The notes beneath the pieces are model-generated. The model did no database searches. It worked only from the letters and a program-made list of their open reading frames with translations, and had not been told where the DNA came from. A stretch of 64,000 bases of DNA from Parvibaculum sp040390855 (GTDB lineage Bacteria; Pseudomonadota; Alphaproteobacteria; Parvibaculales; Parvibaculaceae): positions 18,531-82,530 of the forward strand of contig JAZJXO010000013.1 of the NCBI GenBank assembly GCA_040390855.1, written 5' to 3'. Of the stretch, positions 43,951 to 52,912 are shown in pieces (the stretch's first letter is position 1; each line of letters begins with the position of its first letter). The translations under genes and the position numbers were made by a program.

Positions 43951-44147
43951 TGCACTCTCTTTATCATCTCAAGGACTTGTCGGGCGGGTCAGCGCGGGCC
44001 GGAGCGGAGAACAACACCCAAAACCCAACGGGTCAAGGCTGGTTTATTTTGCAATGCAATGGTATCAGGCTATAGGGTTTTTACGTTGCGGGGCAGTTCT
44101 GTCACCAGCGCATGGTTTGAGGGCGTTTCGTATTTCCGGGGCAGCGA

Positions 44148-44801
44148 ATGAGCACTAATCAGGACGACGTATCCGCACTCGAACTCGCCGCGTTGCTGTG
44201 CAGCCGCGTCTGCCATGACGTGATCAGCCCCGTGGGCGCAATCACCAACGGGCTTGAAGTGCTCGAAGATGATGACGATCCGGAAATGCGTGTTCACGCG
44301 ATGGACCTCATCACCAAGAGTGCGGCTCAGGCATCCGCCAAGTTACAATTTGCACGTCTCGCCTTTGGCGCAGCGGGCTCTGCCGGCGCCGAGCTTGATC
44401 TTGGTGATGCGCGCGCTGTCGCCGAAGGGCTGATGAAAAGCGAGAAGGCGAGCCTTGTCTGGACGGCACCGCACGCGACCATCGGCAAGGATTTCGTGAA
44501 GCTCGCTCTCAACATGCTGCTTATCGGCATTGCCGCCATACCGCGCGGCGGCGAAGTGGCGCTCACGATTGCGGGCGATGATCTCAAAGCGCCGCGCATC
44601 ACCGTGCGCTCGACGGGACAGGCGGCGCGTGTGCCCGATGAAACGCTGGCCTTTCTCGGCGGCCGCTCGGCAGATCGTTTCCTTGATGCCCGTGCGGCCC
44701 AGCCTTATTTCACAGGCCTCGTCGCGCGCGAGTTGAAACTCGATATTGCTGCGAAGATGGACGGCGAGAGTTTTGTTATTGAAGCGGCACCTGCTGCCTA
44801 A
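44148..44801 (+). CDS. chpT: Histidine phosphotransferase ChpT
   Basis: A 217-residue protein resembling a histidine kinase without catalytic activity. The phospho-accepting H23 lies in ALLCSRVCHDVISPVGAI, and a degenerate GHKL-like domain follows. In alphaproteobacteria ChpT passes phosphate from CckA to CtrA and CpdR. It converges on ctrA across a 73-base gap with a bidirectional terminator, a direct genomic pairing of donor and target. CckA is not in the window. Confidence 0.93.
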   Translation: MSTNQDDVSALELAALLCSRVCHDVISPVGAITNGLEVLEDDDDPEMRVHAMDLITKSAAQASAKLQFARLAFGAAGSAGAELDLGDARAVAEGLMKSEKASLVWTAPHATIGKDFVKLALNMLLIGIAAIPRGGEVALTIAGDDLKAPRITVRSTGQAARVPDETLAFLGGRSADRFLDARAAQPYFTGLVARELKLDIAAKMDGESFVIEAAPAA

Positions 44802-44828
44802 GTCCCGTTTCTGACGGTCCAAACAAAA

Positions 44829-44854
44829 AAGGCGCTTCCGGAGAAGCGCCCTTT
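44829..44854. terminator. Bidirectional terminator between chpT and ctrA
   Basis: A-tract, GGCGCTTC (44831-44838), loop CGGA, GAAGCGCC (44843-44850), C, TTTT. It ends chpT on the plus strand and ctrA on the minus strand. Confidence 0.9.
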
Positions 44855-44874
44855 TCGTTGTGATTTCTGTGCGG

Positions 44875-45582
44875 TCAGGCGGAAGCTGCCACCCGCACCG
44901 AACCCTCGATCGGATCGCGCAGCACATAGCCACGGCCCCAGACGGTTTCGATATAGTGATCGCCGCCTGTCGAGGCTGCGAGTTTCTTGCGCAGCTTGCA
45001 GATGAACACGTCGATGATCTTGAGTTCCGGTTCGTCCATGCCGCCGTAAAGGTGGTTCAGGAACATTTCCTTGGTCAGCGTGGTGCCCTTGCGCAGCGAG
45101 AGCAGTTCCAGCATCTGATATTCTTTGCCCGTCAGGTGCACGCGGCTCTGGTCGACTTCGACGGTCTTGGTGTCGAGGTTCACTGTGAGCTTGCCCGTGT
45201 TGATGACGGATTGCGAATGGCCCTTCGAGCGGCGCACGACGGCGTGGATGCGCGCGACGAGTTCGTCCTTGTGGAAGGGTTTTGTCATATAGTCGTCGGC
45301 ACCGAAGCCGAGGCCGCGTACCTTGTTCTCGATGCCGGCAAGACCGGAGAGAATGAGGATCGGCGTTGTGACTTTGCCTGTACGGAGCGATTTGAGGACT
45401 TCATAGCCGCTCATATCGGGGAGGTTCAGGTCAAGGAGGATGATGTCGTAATCGTACAATTTGCCGAGATCGACCCCTTCTTCGCCAAGGTCGGTTGTGT
45501 ACACATTAAAACCGTCAGATTTCAGCATCAACTCGATGCTCTGAGCGGTTGCACTATCGTCTTCAATGAGCAGAACTCTCAT
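44875..45582 (-). CDS. ctrA: Cell-cycle master response regulator CtrA
   Basis: A 235-residue OmpR-family regulator. The receiver begins MRVLLIEDDSATAQSIELML and has phospho-acceptor D51 in DLNLPDMSGY, with Lys in MTKPFHKDEL. The winged helix carries LTGKEYQMLELLSLRKGTTLTKEMFLNHLYGGMDEPELKIIDVFICKLRKKL, nearly invariant in CtrA. The tail ends AASA, compatible with the C-terminal hydrophobic degron used by ClpXP. The start is ATG 45582 by homology; the frame opens at 45642. Three TTAA half-sites lie upstream. Confidence 0.98.
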   Translation of the reverse strand: MRVLLIEDDSATAQSIELMLKSDGFNVYTTDLGEEGVDLGKLYDYDIILLDLNLPDMSGYEVLKSLRTGKVTTPILILSGLAGIENKVRGLGFGADDYMTKPFHKDELVARIHAVVRRSKGHSQSVINTGKLTVNLDTKTVEVDQSRVHLTGKEYQMLELLSLRKGTTLTKEMFLNHLYGGMDEPELKIIDVFICKLRKKLAASTGGDHYIETVWGRGYVLRDPIEGSVRVAASA

Positions 45583-45663
45583 GGGATGCCCCTCTATGCG
45601 GTCGCGCGGTAGCATTACCGCCAAGCCCAAATCTATCCACAAGGAGACGGTAACCTTATTTGG

Positions 45664-45742
45664 TTAACAAAGGTTAACCGGCGTGAAGATTTTTTCTGAA
45701 AATTTGATATTTTTTTGGAAGACCTGCTTAACAGGCGTTTGC
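45664..45742 (-). promoter_or_regulatory. Candidate CtrA half-sites upstream of ctrA
   Basis: GGTTAACAAAGGTTAACC contains two TTAA half-sites at 45664-45667 and 45674-45677 (six bases apart, one short of the ideal N7). A third, TTAACAGGCGTTTGC, at 45728-45742 has a TTAA-N7-TTGC layout. CtrA autoregulates in Caulobacter and relatives, so these are plausible sites. The 372-base interval to fliI (45583-45954) has no gene and must serve both promoters. Confidence 0.45.
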
Positions 45743-45847
45743 GCGGGGTAAACGTACACATTCTATAGGGGGTGTGCGGAGTGAGAGTGGCTGCTTTTAG
45801 TTCCGTCGCGGGCCTTGCGGCATAATTCATAGTTTCGGTGATCAAGG

Positions 45848-45862
45848 TTTACGTCGTCTTAA
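45848..45862 (+). promoter_or_regulatory. Degenerate CtrA box upstream of fliI
   Basis: TTTA-N7-TTAA (45848-45851 and 45859-45862) differs from the CtrA pattern by one base and lies about 95 bases before the fliI start. CtrA control of early flagellar genes is well known in alphaproteobacteria. The site is a candidate only. Confidence 0.35.
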
Positions 45863-45954
45863 AGTCTTGGCGGCATGATGAACGGGAGGTTGCAGCGGTT
45901 CCGTGCCGGATCCGCGCCTGATCCTTGCGGCCTCCTCATGCGGAGCGAAGACAC

Positions 45955-47292
45955 GTGCAGTCATTACTGGCAGAAATCAACGGGATTTCGGACATTCAGC
46001 ATTATGGTCGGGTGGTCTCCATCCAGGGCCTGATGGTGGAAGTTGCCGGTCCTCTTCATGCCATGGGCGTCGGCAGCCGCCTTGCCGTGTCGAGCCGTTC
46101 GGGTGCCTACATTGATTGTGAGGTGGTTGGCTTCCGTGATGGTCGCGCCCTCTGCCTTCCTTTCGGTGAGCTTTCCGGCATCGGCGTCGGCTGTAAAGCT
46201 GTCGTGAGTGCCGAGGAGCCCCATGTTTACCCTTGCGAGGCCTGGCTCGGCCGTGTTGTTAACGCGATGGGCCAGCCGATTGACGGCAAGGGCCCCATCG
46301 GGCAGGGCTCCGTTCCTTATAATCTGCGTAGCGCGCCGCCGCCGGCCCATACGCGCCAGCGCGTCAAAGGCAAGGTCGATCTCGGTGTCCGGGCTCTCAA
46401 TACGTTTCTGACCACCTGCCGTGGTCAGCGCATGGGGATTTTCGCTGGCTCCGGCGTCGGCAAGTCCGTGCTGCTCTCCATGATGGCGCGCAACACCGCC
46501 TGCGGCGTTGCTGTGATCGGCCTGATCGGCGAGCGTGGCCGTGAAGTGCAGGAATTTCTTGAAGATGATCTTGGTGCGGAAGGTCTTGCGCGTTCTGTTG
46601 TCGTCGTGGCGACCTCTGACGAGGCCGCCCTGATGCGTCGTCAGGCCGCTTATCTCACGCTCGCTCTGGCCGAATTTTTCCGCGACAAAGGCGAGGACGT
46701 TCTCTGCATGATGGACAGTGTCACGCGTTTTGCCATGTCCCAGCGCGAAATCGGACTCTCTGCCGGTGAGCCGCCGACCAGCAAAGGCTATACGCCGACC
46801 GTCTTTGCCGAATTGCCGAAGCTCCTTGAGCGTGCCGGTCCCGGCACAGGTCAGGGGACGATCACTGGGATTTTTACCGTTCTCGTCGACGGCGACGATC
46901 ACAACGAACCCGTTGCTGACGCGGTCCGTTCGATTCTCGACGGTCATATCGTCATGGAACGGTCCATAGCTGAACGCGGACGTTATCCCGCGGTTAATAT
47001 TCTGAAATCTGTTTCGCGCACAATGCCCGGATGTAACAACGAAGAAGAAAACGCACTGATCCGTCGGGCGCGGGCGCTGCTTGCAACCTATGACGATATG
47101 GAAGAGCTGATCCGTCTGGGTGCTTACCGTGCCGGTTCAGATCAAATTGTTGATGAAGCAATTTTTTATCAACCTGCTCTTGATAGGTTTTTAGGTCAGC
47201 GCAAGGACGAGGCCACCGACATGGCAACCGGATACGCCATGCTCGAAGAGATCCTTGCGCAGCCCATGCCGCCCAGAGACGCAAATGTCTGA
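45955..47292 (+). CDS. fliI: Flagellum-specific ATP synthase FliI
   Basis: A 445-residue ATPase of the flagellar type III export apparatus. Walker A GSGVGKS is at residues 165-171, the adjacent GLIGERGREVQEFLEDD motif is present, and Walker B is in VLCMMDSVTRFA. The C-terminal GLSAGEPPTSKGYTPTVFAELP is typical. I chose GTG 45955 with GGAG nine bases upstream; an in-frame TTG at 45925 is weaker. fliJ follows after 22 bases. Confidence 0.97.
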   Translation: MQSLLAEINGISDIQHYGRVVSIQGLMVEVAGPLHAMGVGSRLAVSSRSGAYIDCEVVGFRDGRALCLPFGELSGIGVGCKAVVSAEEPHVYPCEAWLGRVVNAMGQPIDGKGPIGQGSVPYNLRSAPPPAHTRQRVKGKVDLGVRALNTFLTTCRGQRMGIFAGSGVGKSVLLSMMARNTACGVAVIGLIGERGREVQEFLEDDLGAEGLARSVVVVATSDEAALMRRQAAYLTLALAEFFRDKGEDVLCMMDSVTRFAMSQREIGLSAGEPPTSKGYTPTVFAELPKLLERAGPGTGQGTITGIFTVLVDGDDHNEPVADAVRSILDGHIVMERSIAERGRYPAVNILKSVSRTMPGCNNEEENALIRRARALLATYDDMEELIRLGAYRAGSDQIVDEAIFYQPALDRFLGQRKDEATDMATGYAMLEEILAQPMPPRDANV

Positions 47293-47314
47293 CGGGCGCA
47301 GAAGGAATTAGAAG

Positions 47315-47725
47315 ATGCGTAACCGCGACTCACTCATCCGTCTGCACCGCTTTCATGTCGATGAAAAGCGCCGCAAACTTGCCGAGCTTGAATTGATGAT
47401 TCAGGAGTTTCGTGCCCGTGAGCGCGAGCTGGAAGCACAGGTCGAGGCCGAGCAGAAAAGAGCGGGTATCTCTGACGTCGCGCATTTCGCTTATCCGATG
47501 TTTGCAAAATCCGTTATTCGCCGTCGTCAGAACATTCTCACGTCCATTGCCGACATCGAAGCCCAGCTCGACGGCGCCAAAGAAGAATTGTCCGACGCCT
47601 TCCGCGAACTCAAAAAATATGAAGTGATCGAGGACAACCGCAAACGCAAGATACGCAAGGAAGTCATGCGCGTCGAGCAGGTGCAGCTTGATGAAGTGGC
47701 GCTCGGCATTCACCGCCGCCATTGA
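47315..47725 (+). CDS. fliJ: Flagellar export chaperone FliJ
   Basis: A 136-residue, almost fully helical, highly charged coiled-coil protein (RLHRFHVDEKRRKLAELELMI, REIADIEAQLDGAKEEL-like). Its size and its place directly after fliI identify it as FliJ, the stalk that inserts in the FliI hexamer. Sequence conservation in this family is low, so the call relies on context. Confidence 0.88.
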   Translation: MRNRDSLIRLHRFHVDEKRRKLAELELMIQEFRARERELEAQVEAEQKRAGISDVAHFAYPMFAKSVIRRRQNILTSIADIEAQLDGAKEELSDAFRELKKYEVIEDNRKRKIRKEVMRVEQVQLDEVALGIHRRH

Positions 47726-47811
47726 TCGTCATCCCCAGATAAGCCGCCTACACTTTCACATCGCACTCCGCTAGAATGGGCTCTGTCAATTTTACTGAGC
47801 GGCGGAGCGTC

Positions 47812-48297
47812 ATGCCTTCTTTCGATATTGTTTCCAAAACCAATTTCCCCGAAATCGACAACGCGTTGCAAAACGTGGTGAAGGAAGTCGCGCAGCGTTA
47901 TGACTTCAAGGGCTCGAAATGCACCATCGAGCGCAAAGAGCAGGAAATCACGATCAATGCCGATGATGAATTGAAGCTCAAGCAGATGCATGAATTGCTG
48001 ACCGGTCATCTCGTGCGCCGTCAGGTGAGCCCCGGTGTGCTCGAATACAAGGATTCCGAAAAAGCGGCAGGCCAGAGTGTGCGCCAGAAAGTTCTGATCA
48101 AGAACGGGATCGAAAAAGACCTTGCCAAGCAGATCGTCAAAGACATCAAAGGATCGAGCCTGAAGGTGCAGGTCGCCATTCAGGGCGACGAGCTGCGCGT
48201 CACGGGCAAGAAACGCGATGACCTTCAGGCCGCGATCCAGTTTGTCAAAGAGCTGAAAATCGAACAGCCCCTGCAATATGAGAACTTCCGCGACTAG
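47812..48297 (+). CDS. yajQ: YajQ family nucleotide-binding protein
   Basis: A 161-residue protein of the DUF520/YajQ family: MPSFDIVSKTNFPEIDNALQ at the start, AQRYDFKGSK near residue 27, then VRQKVLIKNGIEKDLAKQIVKDIK and the end QPLQYENFRD. Members bind nucleic acids or cyclic di-GMP. The start is ATG 47812 after GGCGGAG; the frame opens at 47776. Its stop codon lies within a 19-bp tandem repeat. Confidence 0.95.
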   Translation: MPSFDIVSKTNFPEIDNALQNVVKEVAQRYDFKGSKCTIERKEQEITINADDELKLKQMHELLTGHLVRRQVSPGVLEYKDSEKAAGQSVRQKVLIKNGIEKDLAKQIVKDIKGSSLKVQVAIQGDELRVTGKKRDDLQAAIQFVKELKIEQPLQYENFRD

Positions 48298-48347
48298 TCA
48301 GTTGCGGATCGACTAATCAGTTGCGGATCGACTAATCAGTTGCGGAT
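48291..48347. repeat. Triple 19-bp tandem repeat spanning two convergent stop codons
   Basis: CGACTAGTCAGTTGCGGAT (48291-48309) is followed by two identical copies of CGACTAATCAGTTGCGGAT (48310-48328, 48329-48347). The first copy includes the yajQ stop (TAG 48295-48297). The third includes the stop of the minus-strand gene (48336-48338). Each unit offers stop codons on both strands, so copy number can change without altering either protein. Confidence 0.9.
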
Positions 48348-48662
48348 CAATGTGCGGCGGATGATGTAGAGAATGCAGATCACCACAAGGTATCCCAGAA
48401 AGCGCACGGCGATCAGTTTCCAGACATCCGGATTGGTAAAGTCGGGCAGGTGGATCGAGCCGCCGTCTGCCATGGCCCGGCGCACGATGCTCACAATTTC
48501 ATGGATGATCGTTGCCGCAATCGCCGTGCCGATGAGTTGGCCCGCATGACGCATGACTGCGGCGGCGATTACAGCGATAACGATGCCTTGCACTGAATCA
48601 ATAGTGCTGAAGCCCTGACGGACCAGGTCAAGTCCCTGGTTTACGAGATCGTTCAATTCCAT
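48336..48662 (-). CDS. Small inner-membrane protein, unknown function
   Basis: A 108-residue protein. An amphipathic start (MELNDLVNQGLDLVRQGF) is followed by a hydrophobic segment (about residues 23-55) and a C-terminal transmembrane helix (LGYLVVICILYII) ending in the basic RRTLIRN. The start is ATG 48662, preceded by GGGGGAAC; the frame opens at 48722. It lies between yajQ and flhA but is not recognisably flagellar. Confidence 0.65.
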   Translation of the reverse strand: MELNDLVNQGLDLVRQGFSTIDSVQGIVIAVIAAAVMRHAGQLIGTAIAATIIHEIVSIVRRAMADGGSIHLPDFTNPDVWKLIAVRFLGYLVVICILYIIRRTLIRN

Positions 48663-48921
48663 TTTAGTTCCCCCAAATAACGCACACTCTTCTCGTGTCT
48701 CGAAACGTGACCGATTGCACAATTTCGAGGCAGAGGCAGGTTAGACCAATTTGGGACAGCGTCCAGAGCAATGACGCGCGAAATTAGTTTGTGCGCGGCG
48801 CAATATCGTCGGGCGCTTACAGGTTTTGTATTTCAGTTTTGTGAAATTGCGTTGAAATGCCGAGATCCCTCGCGATTTTCGCCGCGTTGATTGTTTTCGG
48901 TCGTCGTCTGTTTTGGTCCGT

Positions 48922-51057
48922 TCAGATCGAGCCGATGGTGCGAAGGCGCGCACGGGGGTGGATTTCGCTTTGCGACATAACGAATGTCTGCGGGCGGAAG
49001 CGTTCGACAATCGAGCGCACGAAGGGACGCACACCGGGGCTTGTCAGCAGCACGGGGCTTTCGCCCGCGCGGCCCGCCTCTTCATACGTGTCGCGCATCG
49101 AGGCGATGAATTCCTGCAACTTTGAGGGCTGCATCGCAAGCTGGCGGTCTTCGCCCTGACCCACGATCGATTCTGCAAACGACTGTTCCCAGCGCGGCGA
49201 CAGTGTGACGAGTGGCAGCGCGTTGTTCTGGTCGACATGAGCGGCACAAATCTGGCGGGCAAGGCGGGCGCGTACATGCTCTGTGATCATGTTGAGGCTC
49301 TGCGTATGACCCACGGCTTCGGCGATGCCTTCCATGATTGTTGGCAGATCGCGGATCGAAATGCGTTCTGTCAGCAATGTCTGGAGCACACGCTGGATGC
49401 CTGTGATCGTGATCTGCGTCGGCACGATGTCTTCGACGAGCTTCTTATGCTCCGGCCCAAGCTCGTTGATGAGCTTCTGCACTTCGGCATAAGACAGAAG
49501 ATCGGCCATGTTGTCGCGGATGATCTCGGTGAGATGCGTGGTGAGCACGGTCGGCGGATCGACAACTGTGTAGCCGCGGAAGGAGGCTTCTTCGCGCAGG
49601 TTTTCGTCGATCCATGTCGCGGGAAGGCCGAAAGCGGGTTCGGTCGTGTGCAGGCCCGGCAATTCGATCTGGCTGCCCATCGGATCCATGACGAGGAGTT
49701 GATTGACATAAACATCACCGCGACCGGCTTCGACTTCCTTGACGCGGATCGCATAGGCATTGGCTTCGAGCTGCACATTGTCGAGAATGCGCACCGACGG
49801 CATGACAAAACCCATGTCGCTGGCCATCTGGCGGCGCAGCGCCTTGATCTGGTCGGTGAGTTTCTGATGTTCTTTGCCGTTGATGAGCGGCAGCAGCGCA
49901 TAGCCGATTTCGAGGCGCAATTCGTCCATCTTAAGCGCGCTGCTGATCGGCTCTTCGGCGGCAGGCACGGCGGCGGCTTCGTTCACTACGGCGAGGTCTG
50001 CTGCTTCGACCTTTTCGCGGGCCGACTTCTTGGAATAGTAAGCAAGTGCGCCGGTTGCAATCGAGAGTGCCATGAAGGGGATCATCGGCAGGCCGGGAAG
50101 AAAGGCCATCAGACCCATGACGGCGGAGGAGAGGCCGAGCGCCTGCGGGTAGCCCGATAATTGCGCGAACATGGCTTTGTCGGCGGCGCCCTCGACGCCG
50201 ACTTTGGAAACGAGAAGACCGGCGGCGGTCGAAACGATCAGTGCCGGTATCTGGCTCACAAGACCGTCGCCGACGGTGAGCACTGTATATGTGTGCGTCG
50301 CGTCGGCGAAGGTCAGGCCGTTCTGCACGACGCCGACAATGATGCCACCGATGACATTGATGAAGGTGATGAGGAGGCCCGCAACCGCGTCACCGCGCAC
50401 GAATTTCGACGCACCGTCCATCGAACCGAAGAAGGAGCTTTCATTTTCAAGATCGCTACGGCGCTGCTTGGCGACTTTTTCGTCGATGAGACCGGCGGAC
50501 AGGTCAGCGTCGATCGCCATCTGCTTGCCGGGCATGGCGTCCAAACTGAACCGCGCACCGACTTCAGCGATACGGCCCGAACCTTTGGTGATCACAACGA
50601 AGTTCACGATCACGAGGATCGCGAAGACGATGACGCCAATAACAAAATTGCCCTGCATCACGAAATTGCCGAAGGCCTGAATGACGTGACCGGCGGCGTC
50701 GGTGCCTTCGTGGCCATGCGAGAGGATGAGGCGTGTGGTCGCCAGATTGAGCGCGAGGCGCATCATGGTGGCGATGAGAAGGATGGTCGGGAAGGCGCTG
50801 AACTCCAGCGGCTTCTGGATGAAGAGGGCTGTCATCAGGATGAGGACAGAGAAGGTGATCGAGATCGCCAGCGAGAAATCGAGCAGGAAGGCAGGCATTG
50901 GCAGGATCAGCACGACGATGATCGTCATAATGCCGATAGCGAGTGCGAGGTCGCCGCGCTTCGTCAGATTGTTGAGAATGCCGAGCGGCGTGAGCCCCGG
51001 AAAGCCAAAGGCGCTCAACATGCCGCCGGTCTTGCTGTTTGTCGCTGCGTCGCTCAT
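48922..51057 (-). CDS. flhA: Flagellar export gate protein FlhA
   Basis: A 711-residue inner-membrane protein. About eight transmembrane segments occupy residues 35-330, with the FHIPEP-type loop GSGRIAEVGARFSLDAMPGKQMAIDADLSAGLID. A large cytoplasmic domain (residues 370-700) ends in VMSQSEIHPRARLRTIGSI. It is the export gate to which substrates dock. It is the last gene of the minus-strand fliF-fliG-fliH-fliN-flbD-flhA operon, 46 bases after flbD. Confidence 0.97.
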   Translation of the reverse strand: MSDAATNSKTGGMLSAFGFPGLTPLGILNNLTKRGDLALAIGIMTIIVVLILPMPAFLLDFSLAISITFSVLILMTALFIQKPLEFSAFPTILLIATMMRLALNLATTRLILSHGHEGTDAAGHVIQAFGNFVMQGNFVIGVIVFAILVIVNFVVITKGSGRIAEVGARFSLDAMPGKQMAIDADLSAGLIDEKVAKQRRSDLENESSFFGSMDGASKFVRGDAVAGLLITFINVIGGIIVGVVQNGLTFADATHTYTVLTVGDGLVSQIPALIVSTAAGLLVSKVGVEGAADKAMFAQLSGYPQALGLSSAVMGLMAFLPGLPMIPFMALSIATGALAYYSKKSAREKVEAADLAVVNEAAAVPAAEEPISSALKMDELRLEIGYALLPLINGKEHQKLTDQIKALRRQMASDMGFVMPSVRILDNVQLEANAYAIRVKEVEAGRGDVYVNQLLVMDPMGSQIELPGLHTTEPAFGLPATWIDENLREEASFRGYTVVDPPTVLTTHLTEIIRDNMADLLSYAEVQKLINELGPEHKKLVEDIVPTQITITGIQRVLQTLLTERISIRDLPTIMEGIAEAVGHTQSLNMITEHVRARLARQICAAHVDQNNALPLVTLSPRWEQSFAESIVGQGEDRQLAMQPSKLQEFIASMRDTYEEAGRAGESPVLLTSPGVRPFVRSIVERFRPQTFVMSQSEIHPRARLRTIGSI

Positions 51058-51103
51058 GCGATGCGTTCCCCGAAAGTCGTGTTTCTGAATTCAGAAATTA
51101 TTG

Positions 51104-52477
51104 TTAGCCGAAAGCAACGCGCTGTTCGCCGCCCGGCATCGGAACGCTGACACCGGCATCGCCATACTCTTTAAGCTTGTTGCGCAGTGTACGGATCGAG
51201 ATACCGAGGATGTTGGCCGCATGGGTGCGGTTGCCGAGGCAATGATCGAGCGTCTTGAGGATCAGGTCCTGCTCGACTTCGGAAACCGTGCGACCGACGA
51301 AGTTGCGCGTGACACTGTCGGCAACCGAGGCGGCTTTCTGTACAATGGAATGTGTTGACGCGTTTTCGTCGTGACGGCTCCCATCGGGTAGGCGGATCGC
51401 TTCGACGTCGATTTCCGGACCCGTGGTCAGCAGTACGGCGCGGTGCATCGTATTTTCGAGTTCGCGCACGTTGCCGGTCCAGTTGTGACGGGCAAGGAAA
51501 CGACGGGCCTGGACCGAGATCGGTTTGGCCGCAATGCCGTTCGCGCGGGCATAACGTTCAGCGAAATGATCGGCGAGAGCGAGAATGTCGGCAGGGCGTT
51601 CGCGCAGCGGCGGCAGGTTCAGGTTGACGACGTTGAGACGATAGTAAAGGTCTTCGCGGAAACGGCCGACACGCGCATCGCCCTGTAGATCGCGGTTCGA
51701 AGTCGCGAGAATGCGGATGTTGACCTTGACAGGCGCTTTACCGCCGACGCGGTCGATCTCGCGTTCCTGAATGGCGCGGAGCAATTTGGCTTGCAGGCGC
51801 AAATCCATTTCCGAAATTTCGTCGAGCAGCAGTGTGCCACCATCGGCTTCTTCAAATTTTCCGATACGACGCGCGACAGCGCCGGTGAAAGCTCCTTTTT
51901 CGTGGCCGAAAAGTTCGGACTCGAGCAGGTTTTCCGGAATGGCTGCGCAGTTCACCGAGATGAACGGCTTGTCGCGACGCAGCGATTTGCGGTGGAGATA
52001 GCGCGCCATGACTTCCTTGCCGGAGCCGCTTTCGCCGGTGATGAGGATCGAGGCGTCGGACGGTGCGACCTGATCGGCGAGGCGGATCATTTCCGACATT
52101 TTCGGATCTTTGAAGATGAAGGAATGGCCGTCATCGGCGACGGCGGCGAGCACAGCGGCGATGAGTTCGGCGTCGGGCGGCAGCGGGATATATTCTTTGG
52201 CACCTGCACGGATCGCGTTGACGGCGGCGCGTGCGTCTGTGTCGACGCCGCAAGCCACAACCGGTACGCAGATATGTTCGGCAGTGAGCGCTGCAATCAT
52301 TTCGGCAATGTCGCAACGAACATCAACCATGAGGAGATCGGCGCCGCGGCCAGAACGCAGAGTTTCAATGGCCTGTGCCACTGTTTCTGTGTGAATGACC
52401 TTGGCCCCTTTCGCCATCGCCATTTTTGTGGCGGTGGAGAGCTGGCCGTTCAGAGTTCCGACGATCAGAAGGCGCAT
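51104..52477 (-). CDS. flbD: Sigma-54-dependent flagellar regulator FlbD
   Basis: A 457-residue enhancer-binding protein. The N-terminal domain (residues 1-115) is a degenerate receiver. The AAA+ domain has Walker A GESGSGKE near residue 150, the sigma-54 contact loop GAFTGA near residue 195 and Walker B GGTLLLDEISEMD. The Fis-type helix-turn-helix GNRTHAANILGISIRTLRNKLKEYG ends the protein. FlbD activates late and represses early flagellar promoters. I start at ATG 52477 (AGGAG eight bases upstream); a GTG at 52486 is in frame. Order matches the Caulobacter operon. Confidence 0.95.
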   Translation of the reverse strand: MRLLIVGTLNGQLSTATKMAMAKGAKVIHTETVAQAIETLRSGRGADLLMVDVRCDIAEMIAALTAEHICVPVVACGVDTDARAAVNAIRAGAKEYIPLPPDAELIAAVLAAVADDGHSFIFKDPKMSEMIRLADQVAPSDASILITGESGSGKEVMARYLHRKSLRRDKPFISVNCAAIPENLLESELFGHEKGAFTGAVARRIGKFEEADGGTLLLDEISEMDLRLQAKLLRAIQEREIDRVGGKAPVKVNIRILATSNRDLQGDARVGRFREDLYYRLNVVNLNLPPLRERPADILALADHFAERYARANGIAAKPISVQARRFLARHNWTGNVRELENTMHRAVLLTTGPEIDVEAIRLPDGSRHDENASTHSIVQKAASVADSVTRNFVGRTVSEVEQDLILKTLDHCLGNRTHAANILGISIRTLRNKLKEYGDAGVSVPMPGGEQRVAFG

Positions 52478-52541
52478 GTGCGACACTCCTCTTTCTTTTA
52501 TTATGTTCGTTACAAAACTTGTTCAGGTTCTCAGGGGCAGG

Positions 52542-52898
52542 TTAGTTGATGCCGCCTTTGATGATTTCGGTCATGGTGACGCCGAGGCGTTCATCGACGA
52601 CCACCACTTCGCCGCGCGCAACGAGGCGGTCATTGACATAGATGTCGATTGCTTCGCCGACCTTGCGGTCAAGTTCGACGATGGTGCCGCGACCGAGCTT
52701 CAGGAGGCTCGACACTTCCATATGTGTCTTGCCGAGAACCGCCGAGACATTGACGGGCACGTCAAACACGGCTTCGAGATCATGCGCCATGCGGACATGT
52801 TCGGGGTCATTGTCATCGTCATTCAGCGCGACATTAGCGCTCAAAGGTTCGGCGGCAGCGAGATCGGGCAGGGAGATTTCGTCGTCCTGATTTGACAT
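52542..52898 (-). CDS. fliN: Flagellar motor switch protein FliN
   Basis: A 118-residue C-ring protein with an acidic N-terminal extension and the SpoA/FliN core: VFDVPVNVSAVLGKTHMEVSSLLKLGRGTIVELDRKVGEAIDIYVNDRLVARGEVVVVDERLGVTMTEII. It lies between fliH and flbD, 14 bases after fliH, in the same operon. Confidence 0.96.
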   Translation of the reverse strand: MSNQDDEISLPDLAAAEPLSANVALNDDDNDPEHVRMAHDLEAVFDVPVNVSAVLGKTHMEVSSLLKLGRGTIVELDRKVGEAIDIYVNDRLVARGEVVVVDERLGVTMTEIIKGGIN

Positions 52899-52912
52899 GG
52901 TCTTTATTCCTG

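Noticed and set aside
48291..48347. Possible CRISPR array (regular repeats)
   Set aside because: Repeats are directly adjacent with no spacers, and no cas genes occur in the window.
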